Of a stretch of 64,000 nt of DNA, positions 10,812 to 22,626 are shown piece by piece. The notes below the pieces were generated by a model, which saw only the letters and a program-made list of their open reading frames with translations, had not been told where the DNA came from and did not search any database. Source of the DNA: Dendrolimus kikuchii (Eukaryota > Arthropoda > Insecta > Lepidoptera > Lasiocampidae). Location of the stretch: the NCBI GenBank assembly GCA_019925095.2, contig CM034398.1:11423001-11487000 (forward strand), read 5' to 3'. The translations under genes were made by a program, and so were the position numbers. Positions within the stretch are counted from its first letter, which is position 1, and each line of letters opens with the position of its first letter.

Positions 10812-11228
10812 TTACATAAACAAAGTCTCTATAACACAAAAATAAATGAATGTGTAATATAGAATCCAATTAAATGAAAAACAAACAACTAACAGACGTT
10901 CTGTAATAAAAACGAATAACGAAAGATACTTGAGAGTAAATCCTCTGAGTCTCCTTTTTCTATACGTAAGGTGTCCAGAAAGCTGGCAATGATCAGATCG
11001 GCATTCTAATACCTTGTTGGATCGTAATACTGATCGCAAAATAAAAAGAATAATAACTTGTGTGTTAGCACCGACTCGCGACTGGAGTTTACACCTTAGA
11101 CATTGGAAAACTTGTGTACTTGCGCGGCGGCAACGGCCGAATGCGGCCGAATAAGGGTGGTTACAAGAAAAACATACAGATACAAAACTATTAAGCAAGT
11201 AGAATATACACATATACACGCAAAACAC
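10812..11228 (-). other. Unrecognised 138-codon open frame
   Basis: An uninterrupted frame on the minus strand with a locally GC-rich centre (about 11080-11170, including GGCCGCATTCGGCCG). The predicted protein is Cys, Leu and Phe rich and matches no family I know. The flanks are AT-rich with no splice context. A fragment of a dispersed repeat is more likely than a host gene. Confidence 0.15.
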
Positions 11229-11515
11229 ACGAACATGTTAATTAAAAATTAAAATGTTATAAGTATTATCAGAGCGCTTAACTTCGAGCTTCTAATAGTA
11301 GGTTTGCTAAAACTCATCTTGGTAAGCAAACTAATATAGTAGAGATGAACATGATATACAGATTAACATTTAAATTACTGTTATGAATAAAAACGGCCTA
11401 AACGATTTTATTTTTTTTGTTTTGTTCGCTCCAATACACGGGCGGTTTAAAAAAAAAAGTCAAAAAAAATCGTAATGCTTTTGAATTACTCTTGTATTAT
11501 TTATCTTAGTTCATT

Positions 11516-11826
11516 CATCCGTGAAGGAACAGAGGAATAATACAATTTCCTGCGGCCGGGCGACCTGTCGTAAGAGGCGAAAAAACAACTCACAGCCAGG
11601 TGGTAGGGTAGTTGCCCAACTGGATGGCTACCACCCTTGGTCTAAAGCATGTCGCCGTAACAATCTAGAGTTGTGTTCCGGCATTAGTGACCAGGTTCCA
11701 GTCTCCCTTAAGAGAGCAGCAAGCGCATTTGTAGCACCTTTGGTGTTGCAAATGTCTATAGGCGATTGTAACCGCTTTCCATAAGTGGGCTGTTTGCCTG
11801 TCTGCTGAACTCATGCTATAAAAAAA
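11516..11826 (+). mobile_element. 310-bp SINE-like retroposon, copy 1 (diverged)
   Basis: The family in its sense direction starts CCGTGCAGGAACG, has ATACAATTTCCTGCGGCC, CCACAGCCAGGTGGTAGGG, GACCAGGTTCCAGTCTCC, AAATGTCCATAGGCGATGG and ends in GCAATAAAAAA, an A tail. Full copies are at 19800, 39221, 40957 and 62785; partial ones at 21345 and 30035. There is no tRNA head, so it may instead be a LINE-derived 3' unit (CR1/Zenon-like is a guess). This copy has several substitutions and a mutated tail. Confidence 0.75.
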
Positions 11827-13600
11827 TTAAATAAAAAATCCATACCGGAGGCCTTATGTGAAAATTGATTTTTAAAGAGTAAACTCCAAAAAATTTTAAA
11901 CAGAAAACAAATCTACCGCAGAAAATTTGTTAAATTTTATGTTCCACTTACAATCGCTTGGTATATACAAGTAGAATACCAATGAGCATATTATGTTTTT
12001 AAGAAAGAACGTATCAGCGGCGCTTAGATGTGATGTGATTGTGATGAGGCACGGTAACCTACTTAAGACGTCATCTACTGACGAGTTCAAGTTCAAGTAA
12101 GTATAAGTAAGAGTAGTCAAATAGCGCATTAATCATGAATTAAAAAGTAATTAAATCTGGAGTGAACGGACAATCCACCCACATATCTATTTCTATGATG
12201 ACATTTTAAAAGTTAGATGATAAGATGTTATTTTGACGCTTGTTCCTTTGTGTGTATTTTTTAAAATTATTATTATAGCATCTATCCGCATCTCAATTCT
12301 CTATGAATGACGAAATTATGGTTAGTCAAAATGTCAAAATAAACTAATATAATACACATTATATACGTTGCGAAGACAAAAAAAAATCGTACAATAAATA
12401 GCGATGTATGGAACCGTTACATAACTATAAAATAATTTTGTTTATGTTTAAAGTAATCATCAAATAATTACCGTATTCATTGAGCAGAATTCCACATATA
12501 GCGTACTCTGGATCGTTAAAACTCATGACTGTAGCCGATGAATTCGTATTATGTAGGTACACCTACTATAAGAGTTCACAACCTTTATACCGTCACTAAA
12601 TGAATTCGAAATATTTCATTCGGCGCAAATTTACACTTATTGTTTACACACGGTTACAAAATGAAAACATCAAACATTCTTGCACAGAGAAATGGTGATA
12701 TACTACATAGATGTGAACCGAAATACTAACATTTGATTCACCGGGTCTCGTTATATATATATAGTATTTCTCTCCACGTCAAGTAATATTTCTCTCCCTT
12801 TTGAAACGATTGTAATATAACCTCGAATCAAAATAATTTATTTACATTTTTATAATATTACTATAAATCTCAATGATAATTATATAAGCTAAAATATAAT
12901 AATTAATTTTTATTCTTCAGCATTTGGAAAACAAGTGAACCGGCTCGGCTACAAAATTAAACTAATCGCGTAATGTGTATTCACCTTTTATGTATTTTAG
13001 CTAAAGGACATAAAATATGTAAATAATAAACCTGATTAACATCAATGAGATATATGGGATCGGTACATGTTAAATATTATGTGAGTGACAACAAAGGCGT
13101 GAGTAAATATTTTCAAAACATTAGTAACTAATGGAGGAAGGTTTTTAAAGCTTCTAAACTATATATCTGTAATTTCACTACTACAACAATAACTGCTCAA
13201 ACCAAGATGATAACAATAAATGAAACTTAACACTAACAGTATATCGGCAGATGATTGCAATGAATGGGAGGAAAACATCGTTGATCGGTGATGATTCTGC
13301 AATTACTTGTTACGAAAGAAAATAATGTACCCGATATTGAACTATGTCCTTTAATAAAAGTTGATAATTACGTACCTATATATGAAAAATGGAATCGTGG
13401 TTTGGAGTTGATGGAAATGGTTCCTTGACTCCTGGTCCGTTCTTATGTCTTACTAAACATTCTCTTGCCTCATCATCGGTTAAATTTTAAATTTACAGGT
13501 AATGGACATAGCTTATGTCAAATTTGAACCGGTAGTAATGAACGTTTGGTAAGATATAGGAGCCGGCCATTAGTTAGCGCAAATATTATGGATTCCATTA
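11827..13600. other. Gene-free AT-rich stretch
   Basis: No recognisable coding or repeat signal. The short open frames (for example 11896-12129 on the minus strand) have no known motif. Confidence 0.65.
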
Positions 13601-13613
13601 TTTGTAGAAAAGT

Positions 13614-16600
13614 ACACACATACATACATACATAACTTCACGCCAGTTCCCTTGCGGGGTAGGCACGAACAACAGAGCGCCATTTAGGCCCATTCTTACA
13701 CACCTCACTTGCTTCTTTGACATTCATAACTCTTGTCATGCACACTCGTCTGTTCTTAAGGCTCCTGACATCACCCTCCGCTAGTACACGATCAATTTGA
13801 TCATGGAAGGTGTGTCGTGGCCTTCCACGACTTCTGCATCCATCCACTTTTGCATTGTATATCTGTTTAGTCATTCTTTCATCATGCATTCTTTCCACAT
13901 GCCCGAACCACCGGAGCATTCCTTTCCTTACCTTCACCCCGACACTCTCTTTCAGACCAACTCTCTTTCTTATTTCGGTATTACGAACGCGGTCCGCGAG
14001 CGTCACTCCGCAGATTTTGCGCAGTGCTCGCATCTCGACCGCGTTTACTCTACTTTCATGCTCTCTCTTCCATACCCAACTCTCGCTTCCATACGTGAGC
14101 GTAGGTAACAGCACCGCGTTGTGTATGGCGAGCTGGGCCTTCTGGCTGAGGTTCTTAGCGCCTAGAAGTTTACCTAACGCTCCATTCAAACTATTCCCCA
14201 AATTTACTCTTCTTTCTATATCAGCGGTGTACCTTCCATCCCTGCTAAAAGCACATCCAATATATACAAACTCATTCACTTGCTCCAGCATAACATCATC
14301 GACCATTATCCTTGCATTCGTTCTGGTTTCTTCTCTTTCAAACACCATAACCTTTGTTTTCTTCGCATTCAAATGTAAGCCTCTCGCCTGACAGTCATCT
14401 TTCATCATTGTGACTAGTGTTTGCAGTTCTGATGGCGATTCGGCTAAAAGCACGGCATCATCCGCATAAAGCAAGGTGCTTACAACTAGATCACTCATTC
14501 GCATCCCAACATCCATCAATCTTATTCTCTGGAGACAATCGTCCAGGTATAGGATGAACAGCAAAGCCGACAGCACGCAGCCCTGCCTGACGCCAATATT
14601 GACGTCAAACCAGGGCGACAGGCTGCCATCCACTCGCATGCATGCCATACAGTCCTCGTAAGTGGACTGCACAGCACGCATCAATTGGCCATTAATCCCA
14701 TATCCGGGCAATATGTCCCAGAGCTCCTTCCGCACAACCCTGTCAAATGCTTTCTCTAGATCCACAAAACCGCAGAAAACCTTATTATTATTAACCTCCG
14801 GCCCATAGCCAGCTGCTTCTCTACGATATTGCGGAGAGAGAAAACTTGATCCATACATCCCCTTCCATTTCTGAAGCCACCTTGTGCATCCCACAGTAAT
14901 CCATCGGATACCACTCTCATTCTCTTTTCAATAATCTTCGTATACACTTTAGATGCTGTGCTGATCAAACTGATGGCCCTGTAGCTGGCGCACTCCATAC
15001 GTGACCCCTTGCCTTTATACAAGGGCACGATGACAGCGCGCCTCCAGTCCTTGGGAACCTTTCCCGTCCTCCAGCACAAGTTGCATAAGGACAGGAAAGC
15101 GTCCCGGACGCAGGTTCCACCATATTTGATCATCTCAGCAGACACACTATCGATTCCTCCTGCCTTTCCATTTTTCAGACTTCTTATCGACCATTCGATC
15201 TCTTCCAACGTGATCTCGGATGCTGACTCCTCGGAGTCAGTCACAGACTCAGTCGTGGTGCCAGCATCCGGGATATCATCATACATTTCTCTAAAATATT
15301 CACTCCATCGCGCTAACACCTCTTGTGGGTTAGCAAGAACGTCCCCTGCTTTAGATTTGATTCTTTCCATTCTGGAAGCTGACGAACAACCCCGAGACTT
15401 CTTAATCTCCAAAATAGTTTGGTATTCGCCTTGAAGTTCTCCGTCAGCTTCTCTTCTTCTTTCAATTTTATACTTTCGCGCTTCTCTTTCACTAAAGCTT
15501 TGGTTTCGTTCTTGCAGAGGCGATAAATTTTTTTCTTCATCTCTTTCATACTGTCATTCTGTTGCAAAGAAGCAACATAATCCAGCCAGGCTTTTCTCTT
15601 TCTCTCTACGCTGGATTTAACATCCGCGTCCCACCATTTATCACCTTTCGTTGTTATGTGCCTCTTTGCGCATCCACATGCTTCTTTTGCGCTTTCCACT
15701 ATACTTTCTTTCATACTATCCCAGTCATTATCCACATCTAAGTCGGAGAAGTCCGCTTTTGCAAGCCTTTCTTCGACTAGGCGCGCATACATACTCCTTA
15801 CACTAACATCTTCCAATTTTTCACACTTTATTCTTTCAAGCTCCCCGAAATTGGTACGCACTCGCCAGTGTCTCCACTTCCTGAAAAGGCCCACAAACCG
15901 GCTTATCACCAGGTAGTGGTCCGTTTCAAGAGTGGGGCCTCTGTAGGCTCTTGTATCCATTATTGTGTTTCGGAGGCGACTATCTATTAAAATCAGATCA
16001 ATCATACTTTTCTGATCATTCATTCCCCATGTATACGTGTGAATATCCTTATGATGGAATAAGGTGTTCGACACAAGCAAGTTTCTTTCCATGCATACGT
16101 CTATGATTGGCCTACCAGCATCGTTCACTCTCTTGTCACCATAGGGTCCAAGGACAGCCTCAAGGCCGTCTCGTTTGGTGCCCACCCAGCCATTAAGGTC
16201 ACCACATATAATTATTCTTTCATTCCCTTCAGCCAGATCCAGAATTTCTCTCACAGACTCCCAAAACTTCTCGAGTTCTTGGGGATCCGCTGAGCTTACG
16301 GGAGCATAAGCTGCGACCAGAAAAACTCGCGTGATCCCCAGTTTTAGACGGACCCAGAGAAGTCTCGGGTTCACCAGACAATAGTCTTTTACTCCAGACA
16401 CAAAGCGGGTTGAGAGTACGACGCCTACCCCCCCACTTGCACGCTCGTCCAGGTCCACGCCGGACCACAGAGCAAGCATGCCACCGGGGAGGTCATCGAT
16501 GTCGCACCCCTTCCGCTTTGTCTCTGTCAGACATAAGGCATCCAGGCTTCTCTCATTCATTATATCAATCATTTCGTCCATCTTATCTTTCATTCCACCT

Positions 16601-16840
16601 CTCACATTCCACGTGCCTATACGGCACTCTGCTCCTCTCGACCCGCCAGGTTTGGCGCTGCGTGAAGGGTGGCGGTCCCCTTTGTCGCATGCGCGAGAGT
16701 TCACACCGACGGGGGCGCATCGGTGAGCGTCGCCTGCGGGGGACGCCCTATTGTGCACTGCACGTGTGTGAACTCGGGTCAGAATTGTGGCCCTCTGGGC
16801 CAGCGGGGATCGCGACGAGCACGCTTCTGACATGACCCCC
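13614..16840 (-). mobile_element. RTE-clade LINE, near full length, perfect 13-bp target duplication
   Basis: The element is 3227 bp. TTTGTAGAAAAGT occurs at 13601-13613 and 16841-16853, an exact 13-bp target-site duplication that fixes both ends. The minus strand opens with only 7 bases (GGGGGTC) before the ATG and closes with TGA, AGT and a (TATG)n run; a short simple-repeat tail is typical of RTE. One long coding region holds an apurinic-type endonuclease then a reverse transcriptase. The 3' end is repeated in truncated copies at 29856-29953 and about 32041-32186. Confidence 0.97.
13638..16833 (-). pseudogene. RTE endonuclease / reverse transcriptase, two frameshifts
   Basis: The ATG is at 16833-16831. 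The endonuclease shows GTWNVRGG, LTETK, VAAYAP, CGDLNGWVG, YTWG and ETDHYLV. Near 15415 the frame shifts inside the linker. The reverse transcriptase then shows GKAGGIDSVSAEMIK, VPLYKGKGS and YRAISLI (the usual form is YRGISLL). A second shift is near 14785, before FCGFVDLEKAFDRV, then GVRQGCVLS and the catalytic LLYADDAVLLA. The C-terminus has LRWFGHVERM and ends YPARELA. Order and length are those of an intact RTE protein of about 1000 residues. Two small indels are the only visible breaks besides substitutions, so this is a fairly young copy. Confidence 0.95.
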
Positions 16841-16853
16841 TTTGTAGAAAAGT

Positions 16854-18164
16854 CCTTTCAGATATCTGAACTAAGTGTTGCTGGGATTGGGTTTTGTATT
16901 GTGTATTTGCTACATATAACAGACACCGGCATGTGTTCCATTTTATGTGGAAAAGAAATGTCTAAATATGCCAACTCTGACAGGTTGACTTCGAGGAGGA
17001 TGATATGTATGCTATTAACCTTACAATGACAAATGCCGAAGTTATTGCGTCAAAAGTGCAAAAGTATTAGGACAAAACACTCTGGGCTCGGAAGTGGACA
17101 CTTTTAAAGCAAATGAGATTTAACGTTAAAGATGATGATTATAATGCCTATCTATTTTATATGTTCAATCGCAATTGAAATAATTCTTTTTATATCATAT
17201 TTTGGGATAAAGAGTAGCCGAGTCCCGACATGAAATACGAACTAAATACATCTATGTCAAGTTGTTTTGATGTATTTTTCCTAATTTCACACTTTTGGTT
17301 TTATATTTACAGACAACTTTATTAATAAACATAAACAACGTCAACAAGTCTAACATTTTTAGTAGGTACAATTTAATTCTTTTCTGACTCAAATATAATG
17401 TTTAAAAATTTGGTCAGTTTTAATAATAAGAGTTATTAGATTATTAGCTGTAATTAATTATATTTAAAATGAAAGTTTTGCATTTTAAACATTTATTAAA
17501 ATTGTTCTTGATATGTCCAAATATTTTGTTCATTAACTTTTGTGTCAATGAACTTGAACACTGTAACCTAATTAAATGTTGACTTGGAAATTACAAATAT
17601 AACTTTTGTGCATTCCAAACGCACAAAACGGGATTTAATTTTATTTAAATTATAATTCATAGGAAACGAATTTTTAGTGACTAAAATATGCATAATAACC
17701 ATAATTACCTTTGTTCTGTAATAATCATAAATATGTAACTGTGTGTTAATACACATAGTATAAATAATACGTATACTAATATTATATCGTTAATGAGAAA
17801 AAAACTAGACAATGGAATAAAGCATAAAGTTATTTTTGAGTTTAATTTTTCATAAGAAGCTAATATATAACGAAATTCTTGTTTGTGTCTTGTTGTTTCG
17901 CTATGATAGCTCATTGGCACACCTATGTCTTATACAAATGACAGAAAATTAATTTCTGCCAAATAAACATTTACGGATTAGAAAGTTTGGGAGGCTTTTA
18001 TGCATATCATTATAATTGTCACGTGCTGACGGTGAAAATAATATCGAGCGGAAACCTGTGTATAAATATGTAAAATCAAGCATTCGACCTTGGAGAAGCG
18101 TGTGAGATATACCGTACCTAAAATGAGGAGAACCGAACCGAGTCATAGGATTTTTATGTACTGA
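16854..18164. other. Gene-free AT-rich stretch
   Basis: This continues the pre-insertion DNA beside the RTE. Open frames at 16787-17029 (plus) and 17568-18146 (minus) carry no recognisable motif. Confidence 0.65.
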
Positions 18165-18692
18165 CTAGAATATGCCCGCGACTTCGTTCACGCTTGACTT
18201 GAAATTCCCGGCACACAAAGTATCACAGCATTTGAAAAAGAATGTAAGATATCGTTTTAGTGAAAACTGTGTTGGAATAAGCTAATTTTGACGCACCTTA
18301 ACAACTACAAAGCGCTTCCGGGGAAATTCCCGCGGGATTCCGGAATAAAAAATATCACACATTTTATTGCATTCAATTTGTAATCGATCTGTAAAAAAAT
18401 CACATTTTGAATTAGTTTTTTTTTCAATCTGGCCATTTAAATCATTCCCAGAAAAATTCTCACGGGATTTCTGGAATAAAAAGTAGCGCAGATTTTAAGT
18501 CTATAAAAATCTGCTATCGATCAGTGAAAACCGCACGTAATCAGCCCAGTTTTTACGTGAACAAACAGACAAACAGGCAAGAAATATAAAAAAAAATGCG
18601 TCGTGTTCTCCATCGTTTATATAGCCTATTCCAGTGGTTTTTTAATAGGTTCAATATAAAGACACGGCATGTTTAGAACTTTATAATATTGT
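18165..18692 (-). mobile_element. Helitron-like element, 'TATCCTAG' family
   Basis: On the minus strand the copy ends GCGGGCATATTCTAG before a T. The plus strand shows the family order from CCCGCGACTTCG, through two CGGGATT blocks and CAATCTGGCCATTTAAA, to GACACGGCATGTTTAGAA and TATAATATTGTAGA. The 5' end therefore starts TCTACAATATTATAAAG. About 530 bp and near full length. A maT transposon starts 113 bp further on; another copy of this family sits beside the second maT at 58191. Confidence 0.7.
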
Positions 18693-19799
18693 AGATGTCT
18701 AGATATGTATACATATTCTTTTCAACAGTGTTAATATATACATAATAATAAGGATATCTATAAAACATAAATATACATAAATGTTATTTATAGTATATGT
18801 TATATACTTAGTCTAGTCATAATACTGTTACAATTAAAAAGAAACAAAATATTACATTTGAATTTGGAATCTGTCATTTTTATATGATTTATGTGATTGT
18901 TCTTTGTGTTTTCTCATTTTGGCGCCAATACATTGTAAAACATTTTTCGATATTAAAATGGAGCGGGGCGATAAAGAGAACCGAATCGCTGTGATTGCAT
19001 TACATAAAGTAGGTATGGAGCCAAATGCAATTTTTAAAACTCTCCATACGCTTGGTATTAGTTAAATGTTTGTGTACTACTATTAATAGGTACAATGAGA
19101 CCTCCACTGTTTGTGACAGAAAAAGATCTGGCCGTCTACGTAGTATTCGTACGAAAAAGATGGTCAAAGCAGTAAGGGAAAGAATTCGAAGAAATCCTGT
19201 CCGAAAGCAAAAGATTTTATCTCGGGAGATGAAGATATCACCTCCACCACTCACCATGTCGTATATTTTAAAAGATGACTTAGGACTTGCAGCCTATAAG
19301 AGATGCACTGGTAATTTCTTAACTCATAATTTAAAAAAGAATAGGGTGGTAAAATCGAAACAACTACTGAAGCGGTACGCAAAGGGAGGTCACAGAAAAA
19401 TTTAAGCAATATTTTAACAATCGAAATGACCGTATTTATGCTAAAAGCTCTAAGAAAGCTTCTCAATTAGTCGACAGAGTGCAACGTGGGCATTGTGCGT
19501 CTTCAGTGATGGTTTGGTGGGGTGTTAGCTATGAAGGAGTGACTGAGCCATATTTTTGTGAAAAAGGTATCAAAACATCGGCACAAGTGTATCAAGATAC
19601 TATTATTGGGAAGGTAGTTAAGCTCCTTAACAACACCATGGAACATGGTCAGGAAATACTATCTGCAATATAATGATATGTAATTTTATATAATTAGTAG
19701 ATATTACATTGTATATAGTTACATATTTATTATGTTTAAATAGTTGCATTTTATCACCATATCTTGTATATGTATATAACTTATGTGTATATTTGTATA

Positions 19800-20114
19800 T
19801 TTTTTTTATTGCAGGAGTTCAGCAGACAGACAGACGGCCCACTTAATGGAAAGCGGTTACCATCGCCTATGAACATTTGCAACACCAAAGGTGGCTACAA
19901 ATGCGCTGCTGCTCTCTTAAAGGAGACTGGAACCTGGTCACTAATGCCGGAACACAACACAAGGTTGTTATGGCGACATACTTTAGACCAGGGGTGGTCG
20001 CCATCCAGTCGAGCAAATACTCTCTACCACCTGGCTGTGGGTTGTTTAGTCGCCTCTTACGACAGGCCGCCGGACCGCAGGAAATTGTATTCTTTCTCCG
20101 TTCCTGCACGGATA
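19800..20114 (-). mobile_element. 310-bp SINE-like retroposon, copy 2, inside the maT transposon
   Basis: Minus-strand sense: starts TATCCGTGCAGGAACGGAG and ends GCAATAAAAAAAA (seen on the plus strand as a T run then ATTGCAGGAG). The middle has the family landmarks CCAGGTGGTAGAG and GACCAGGTTCCAGTCTCC. It forms part of the foreign block that interrupts the maT transposon. Confidence 0.85.
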
Positions 20115-20204
20115 AAATATATATGGATGTATATATAGTATATTTATATATTTATTATCAAAATGTAAGTAATCGTACAATAATTATATGTATACCATCA
20201 TCGC

Positions 20205-20342
20205 CACTCCTAATCAGCAACTTTCTTGCCACGGGTTGTCTGGAAGCGATCGCTTTTTAGCGATAAGACCGCCCTTTGTACACAATTAGTATAATACTAG
20301 TTCGCAAGTTTTCTGTAATGGTGTACAATAAAGTGTTATCTA
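20205..20342. repeat. Dispersed repeat fragment, family 'ATAACACTT', copy 3
   Basis: On the minus strand it reads AGATAGATAACACTTTATTG, ACAAAGGGCGGTCTTATCGC and CCAGACAACCCG. It resembles 1141-1262, the short core at about 4650-4695 and 8370-8500. It abuts the resumption point of the maT transposase (CTTAATCCGCTGG at about 20344). Confidence 0.55.
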
Positions 20343-20913
20343 TCTTAATCCGCTGGATTATGATTTATGGTCAGTTTTAGAGAGTACGGCTTGCTCTAAA
20401 CGCTATGATAATTTGGAGTCTCTAAAACAATCCATACGATTGGCAATAAAGAATTTTCCCATGGAAAGACTACGTGCTTCTATTGATAACTGGCCTCAAC
20501 GTTTAAAGGACTGTATTTCAGCCAATGGAGACCACTTCGAATAAGCTTTATATATTTTTAATTGTTTTATATTTATGTATTAAACTAACACACTGTAAAA
20601 CTTATAAATGTTATTTGCAATATAAAAAATATTTCTTTGTTACAATATTTGTGGCAAGACTAGGTACCTACATTTCCTATATATAATCCATTTCTGTATA
20701 TTTATATTTGTTTGACAAATGATATACCTGTCTAATAGGTAATATACGAACTCATTTTTGTGTGTACTCACTATACTATTTTGAAGGTCGTTGGCATTGA
20801 GATATAACGTGTCTATATGATCTAAGGTCGTTGGATACAAATTTCTATCATTTGTTATTTTTAACTTACGGGACGTGAACGAACTCTGCCGTAACACGAT
20901 TTAAAACTAGTAC

Positions 20914-20930
20914 GGGGGGGGGGGGGGGGG
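20914..20930 (+). repeat. Homopolymer G17
   Basis: Seventeen consecutive G in AT-rich surroundings, between the maT element and gene-free DNA. Runs this long can form G-quadruplexes and are error-prone in sequencing and assembly, so the true length is uncertain. Confidence 0.9.
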
Positions 20931-21344
20931 AGTAATTACTGTCGCATAAATTTAAATTAAGCACTATTGCTTATTGTACTTGTATAGCTTGTTACTGGGA
21001 CTAATATATTCTTTAAACAAACATAATGAATTTGTTCATAGTTGGTGCTAATGGTACATATATAACTCTCTATTGTACACCAAACTTAGCGGTTTTAGTT
21101 TTCATTTATTTTATCGTATTTTTCACTATAGCCTTTTTTATGTGACAAATCATTTCATGCCGCTATGTTGATAGTTTCCATTTAATATGGTCGTTTAAAT
21201 TTATCAACAGTTAATTTAGCGAGACGCCCTATAGCTTTTGCAAATGACACTTTCTCTAAATAAATGTGTCATGCCCCGTGAGAAAACAAAACTATGACAT
21301 TTAAATTAAATTTCTTATTAAGCTTTTGATAATATATTATAATG

Positions 21345-21533
21345 GTTTTTTTATTGCATGATTTTAGCAGACCGGCAGACGGTCCACCTGATGGAAAGTG
21401 GTTACCATCGACCATCGCCTATGTATATTTCCAACAGCAATGGTGTTACCACTCTCTGAAGAGACACTGGAATCTGGCCACTAATGCCGAAAGACAACTC
21501 AAGGTCGTTATGGCGGCATATCTAATCTAGACC
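21345..21533 (-). mobile_element. SINE-like retroposon, partial diverged copy
   Basis: The A-tail end (plus strand: TTTTTTTATTGCATG) and the first 180 bp, with AGCAGACCGGCAGACGG and AAAGTGGTTACCATCG, match the 310-bp family. The far end is missing. An 11-bp piece (CCATCGACCAT) is repeated inside. Confidence 0.7.
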
Positions 21534-21951
21534 AGCATGTTTTGTAAAATTCAAATATATATCAAAAGTGAAATTTTATCAGTAATATAACCTTAATAAA
21601 TTGTAGCATTTTAGCCAAACACACTTAGATATTATGCGTTGAATAAAAATATAGCGAACTGTAGGTATTAAATGTCATCGTATCTCGTATCTCTTTACCT
21701 ACATATTTTAAACTAGTAAAATATCTATTGATTCATTATATCTCGCACTAGGTCAGAATGGGCTTATAAATACAAATATACATAATTACCCGCATATGAG
21801 AATATGAATTAATGTCTTATGGATGGCATAGATATACCTGCAGGGAATCCCTATTTCGTGATGTAAAAAGTAGGGACCATTATTGATGTTACAATTTACA
21901 TAAGCCTTGTATGTTATTAATTCTTAATATTCTATAATAGCTTCTGTTTTC

Positions 21952-22267
21952 TTAAGGGTCTACCTAAATGGAGTTCGCTATCTCGCTCACGCATTGCCAC
22001 ATTTTTGAAGATATAAATTCACAGAATTTACTTACGACAAATCCGTATTACACACAACTTCTCTTTCTCGTCTCTATATAAAAAAACATTCTTGTGAAAA
22101 AAATTGTACTGTCTGAATCAAAATAAATTTGTTGTGAAATATTCGTAATTTTTGCATTAAGTTTTGTGTATAATACTCATTGGTTCTTTAATAATTGTTA
22201 ATTTATATCTTCAAAAATGTGGTAATGCGTGAGCGAGATAGCGAATTGCGTTTAGATAGATCCTTAA
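21952..22267. mobile_element. MITE with 68-bp terminal inverted repeats
   Basis: Arms 21952-22019 and 22200-22267 match at 62 of 68 positions; both begin TTAAGG.TCTA and include CTATCTCGCTCACGCATT and ATTTTTGAAGATATAAATT. Total 316 bp, AT-rich centre with no ORF. Both ends are TTAA, which could be a TTAA target (piggyBac type) or a TA target with two further bases in the repeat. Confidence 0.85.
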
Positions 22268-22439
22268 AAAAGTTTAGAACCATTAAACTGCAGATAATTT
22301 ATTAACACAAAAGCTTAGTAGTATTCTTGTAAACAGAATTTAGAAACTTCTTATATTGCTACTATGACATCTAAGAAGGTACAAGAACGTTGTGAGGAAA
22401 CCTGAATGCACATCGATATCTTATTTACATAGTATAACA

Positions 22440-22570
22440 CCAATTCGTTTTCCGCGTCTGTCTACCTGTATATCCGCTAACTCCGCCTAATCCCACGCAA
22501 CGGATTTGTAAGCGGTTCTCACTATCAATTAGATAATTTTTTACTGAAGGTTTATTTATATAATATAAAA
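22440..22570 (+). repeat. Dispersed unit 'CCGCGTCTG' family
   Basis: It shares TTCCGCGTCTG, ATATCCGCTAACTC and GCAACGGATTT with about 35695-35800 and about 57515-57640. In the other two places it directly precedes a Helitron-like element, so it may be an outer part of that composite. Confidence 0.55.
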
Positions 22571-22626
22571 AACCGGATAAGTTTTATGACAAAGTAAAAT
22601 AGAGCTACTTCCCAGGGGAAAACTCT

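Larger units (their letters stand above)
18958..20544 (+). pseudogene. maT transposase pseudogene copy 1, catalytic core lost
   Basis: ATG at 18958 followed by ERGDKENRIAVIALHKVG, then a stop inside the helix-turn-helix (LGIS*MFVY). Motifs RKRSGRLRS and RVVKSKQLLKRYAKGGHRK follow; the segment that should hold the first catalytic Asp (FTDE) is deleted just after this. VMVWWGVSYEG is present. The frame is broken near 19640, and about 45 residues holding the second Asp are missing. It resumes at LNPLDYDLWSVL with the third Asp and ends NGDHFE. A dead copy; the 58.3-kb copy fills the gaps. Confidence 0.88.
18805..20667 (+). mobile_element. maT-type (DD37D) transposon copy 1, interrupted
   Basis: Left end TACTTAGTCTAGTCATA with TA next to it; right end, on the other strand, TACCTAGTCTTGCCACA. 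These match the ends of the copy at 58191-59465. Between about 19640 and 20342 the element's own sequence is replaced by about 700 bp of other DNA, including a SINE-like copy and a piece of another repeat. The uninterrupted element would be about 1.3 kb. Confidence 0.85.

Noticed and set aside
13797..16835. Plus-strand open frames of up to 193 codons across the RTE
   Set aside because: They are the antisense of the LINE coding region and have no motif of their own.
19867..20260. Open frames of 80-127 codons in the 310-bp SINE-like copies (also at 39285-39566, 40847-41225 and 62781-63104)
   Set aside because: They recur in every copy in both strands because the element is moderately GC-rich; no known domain and no start context.
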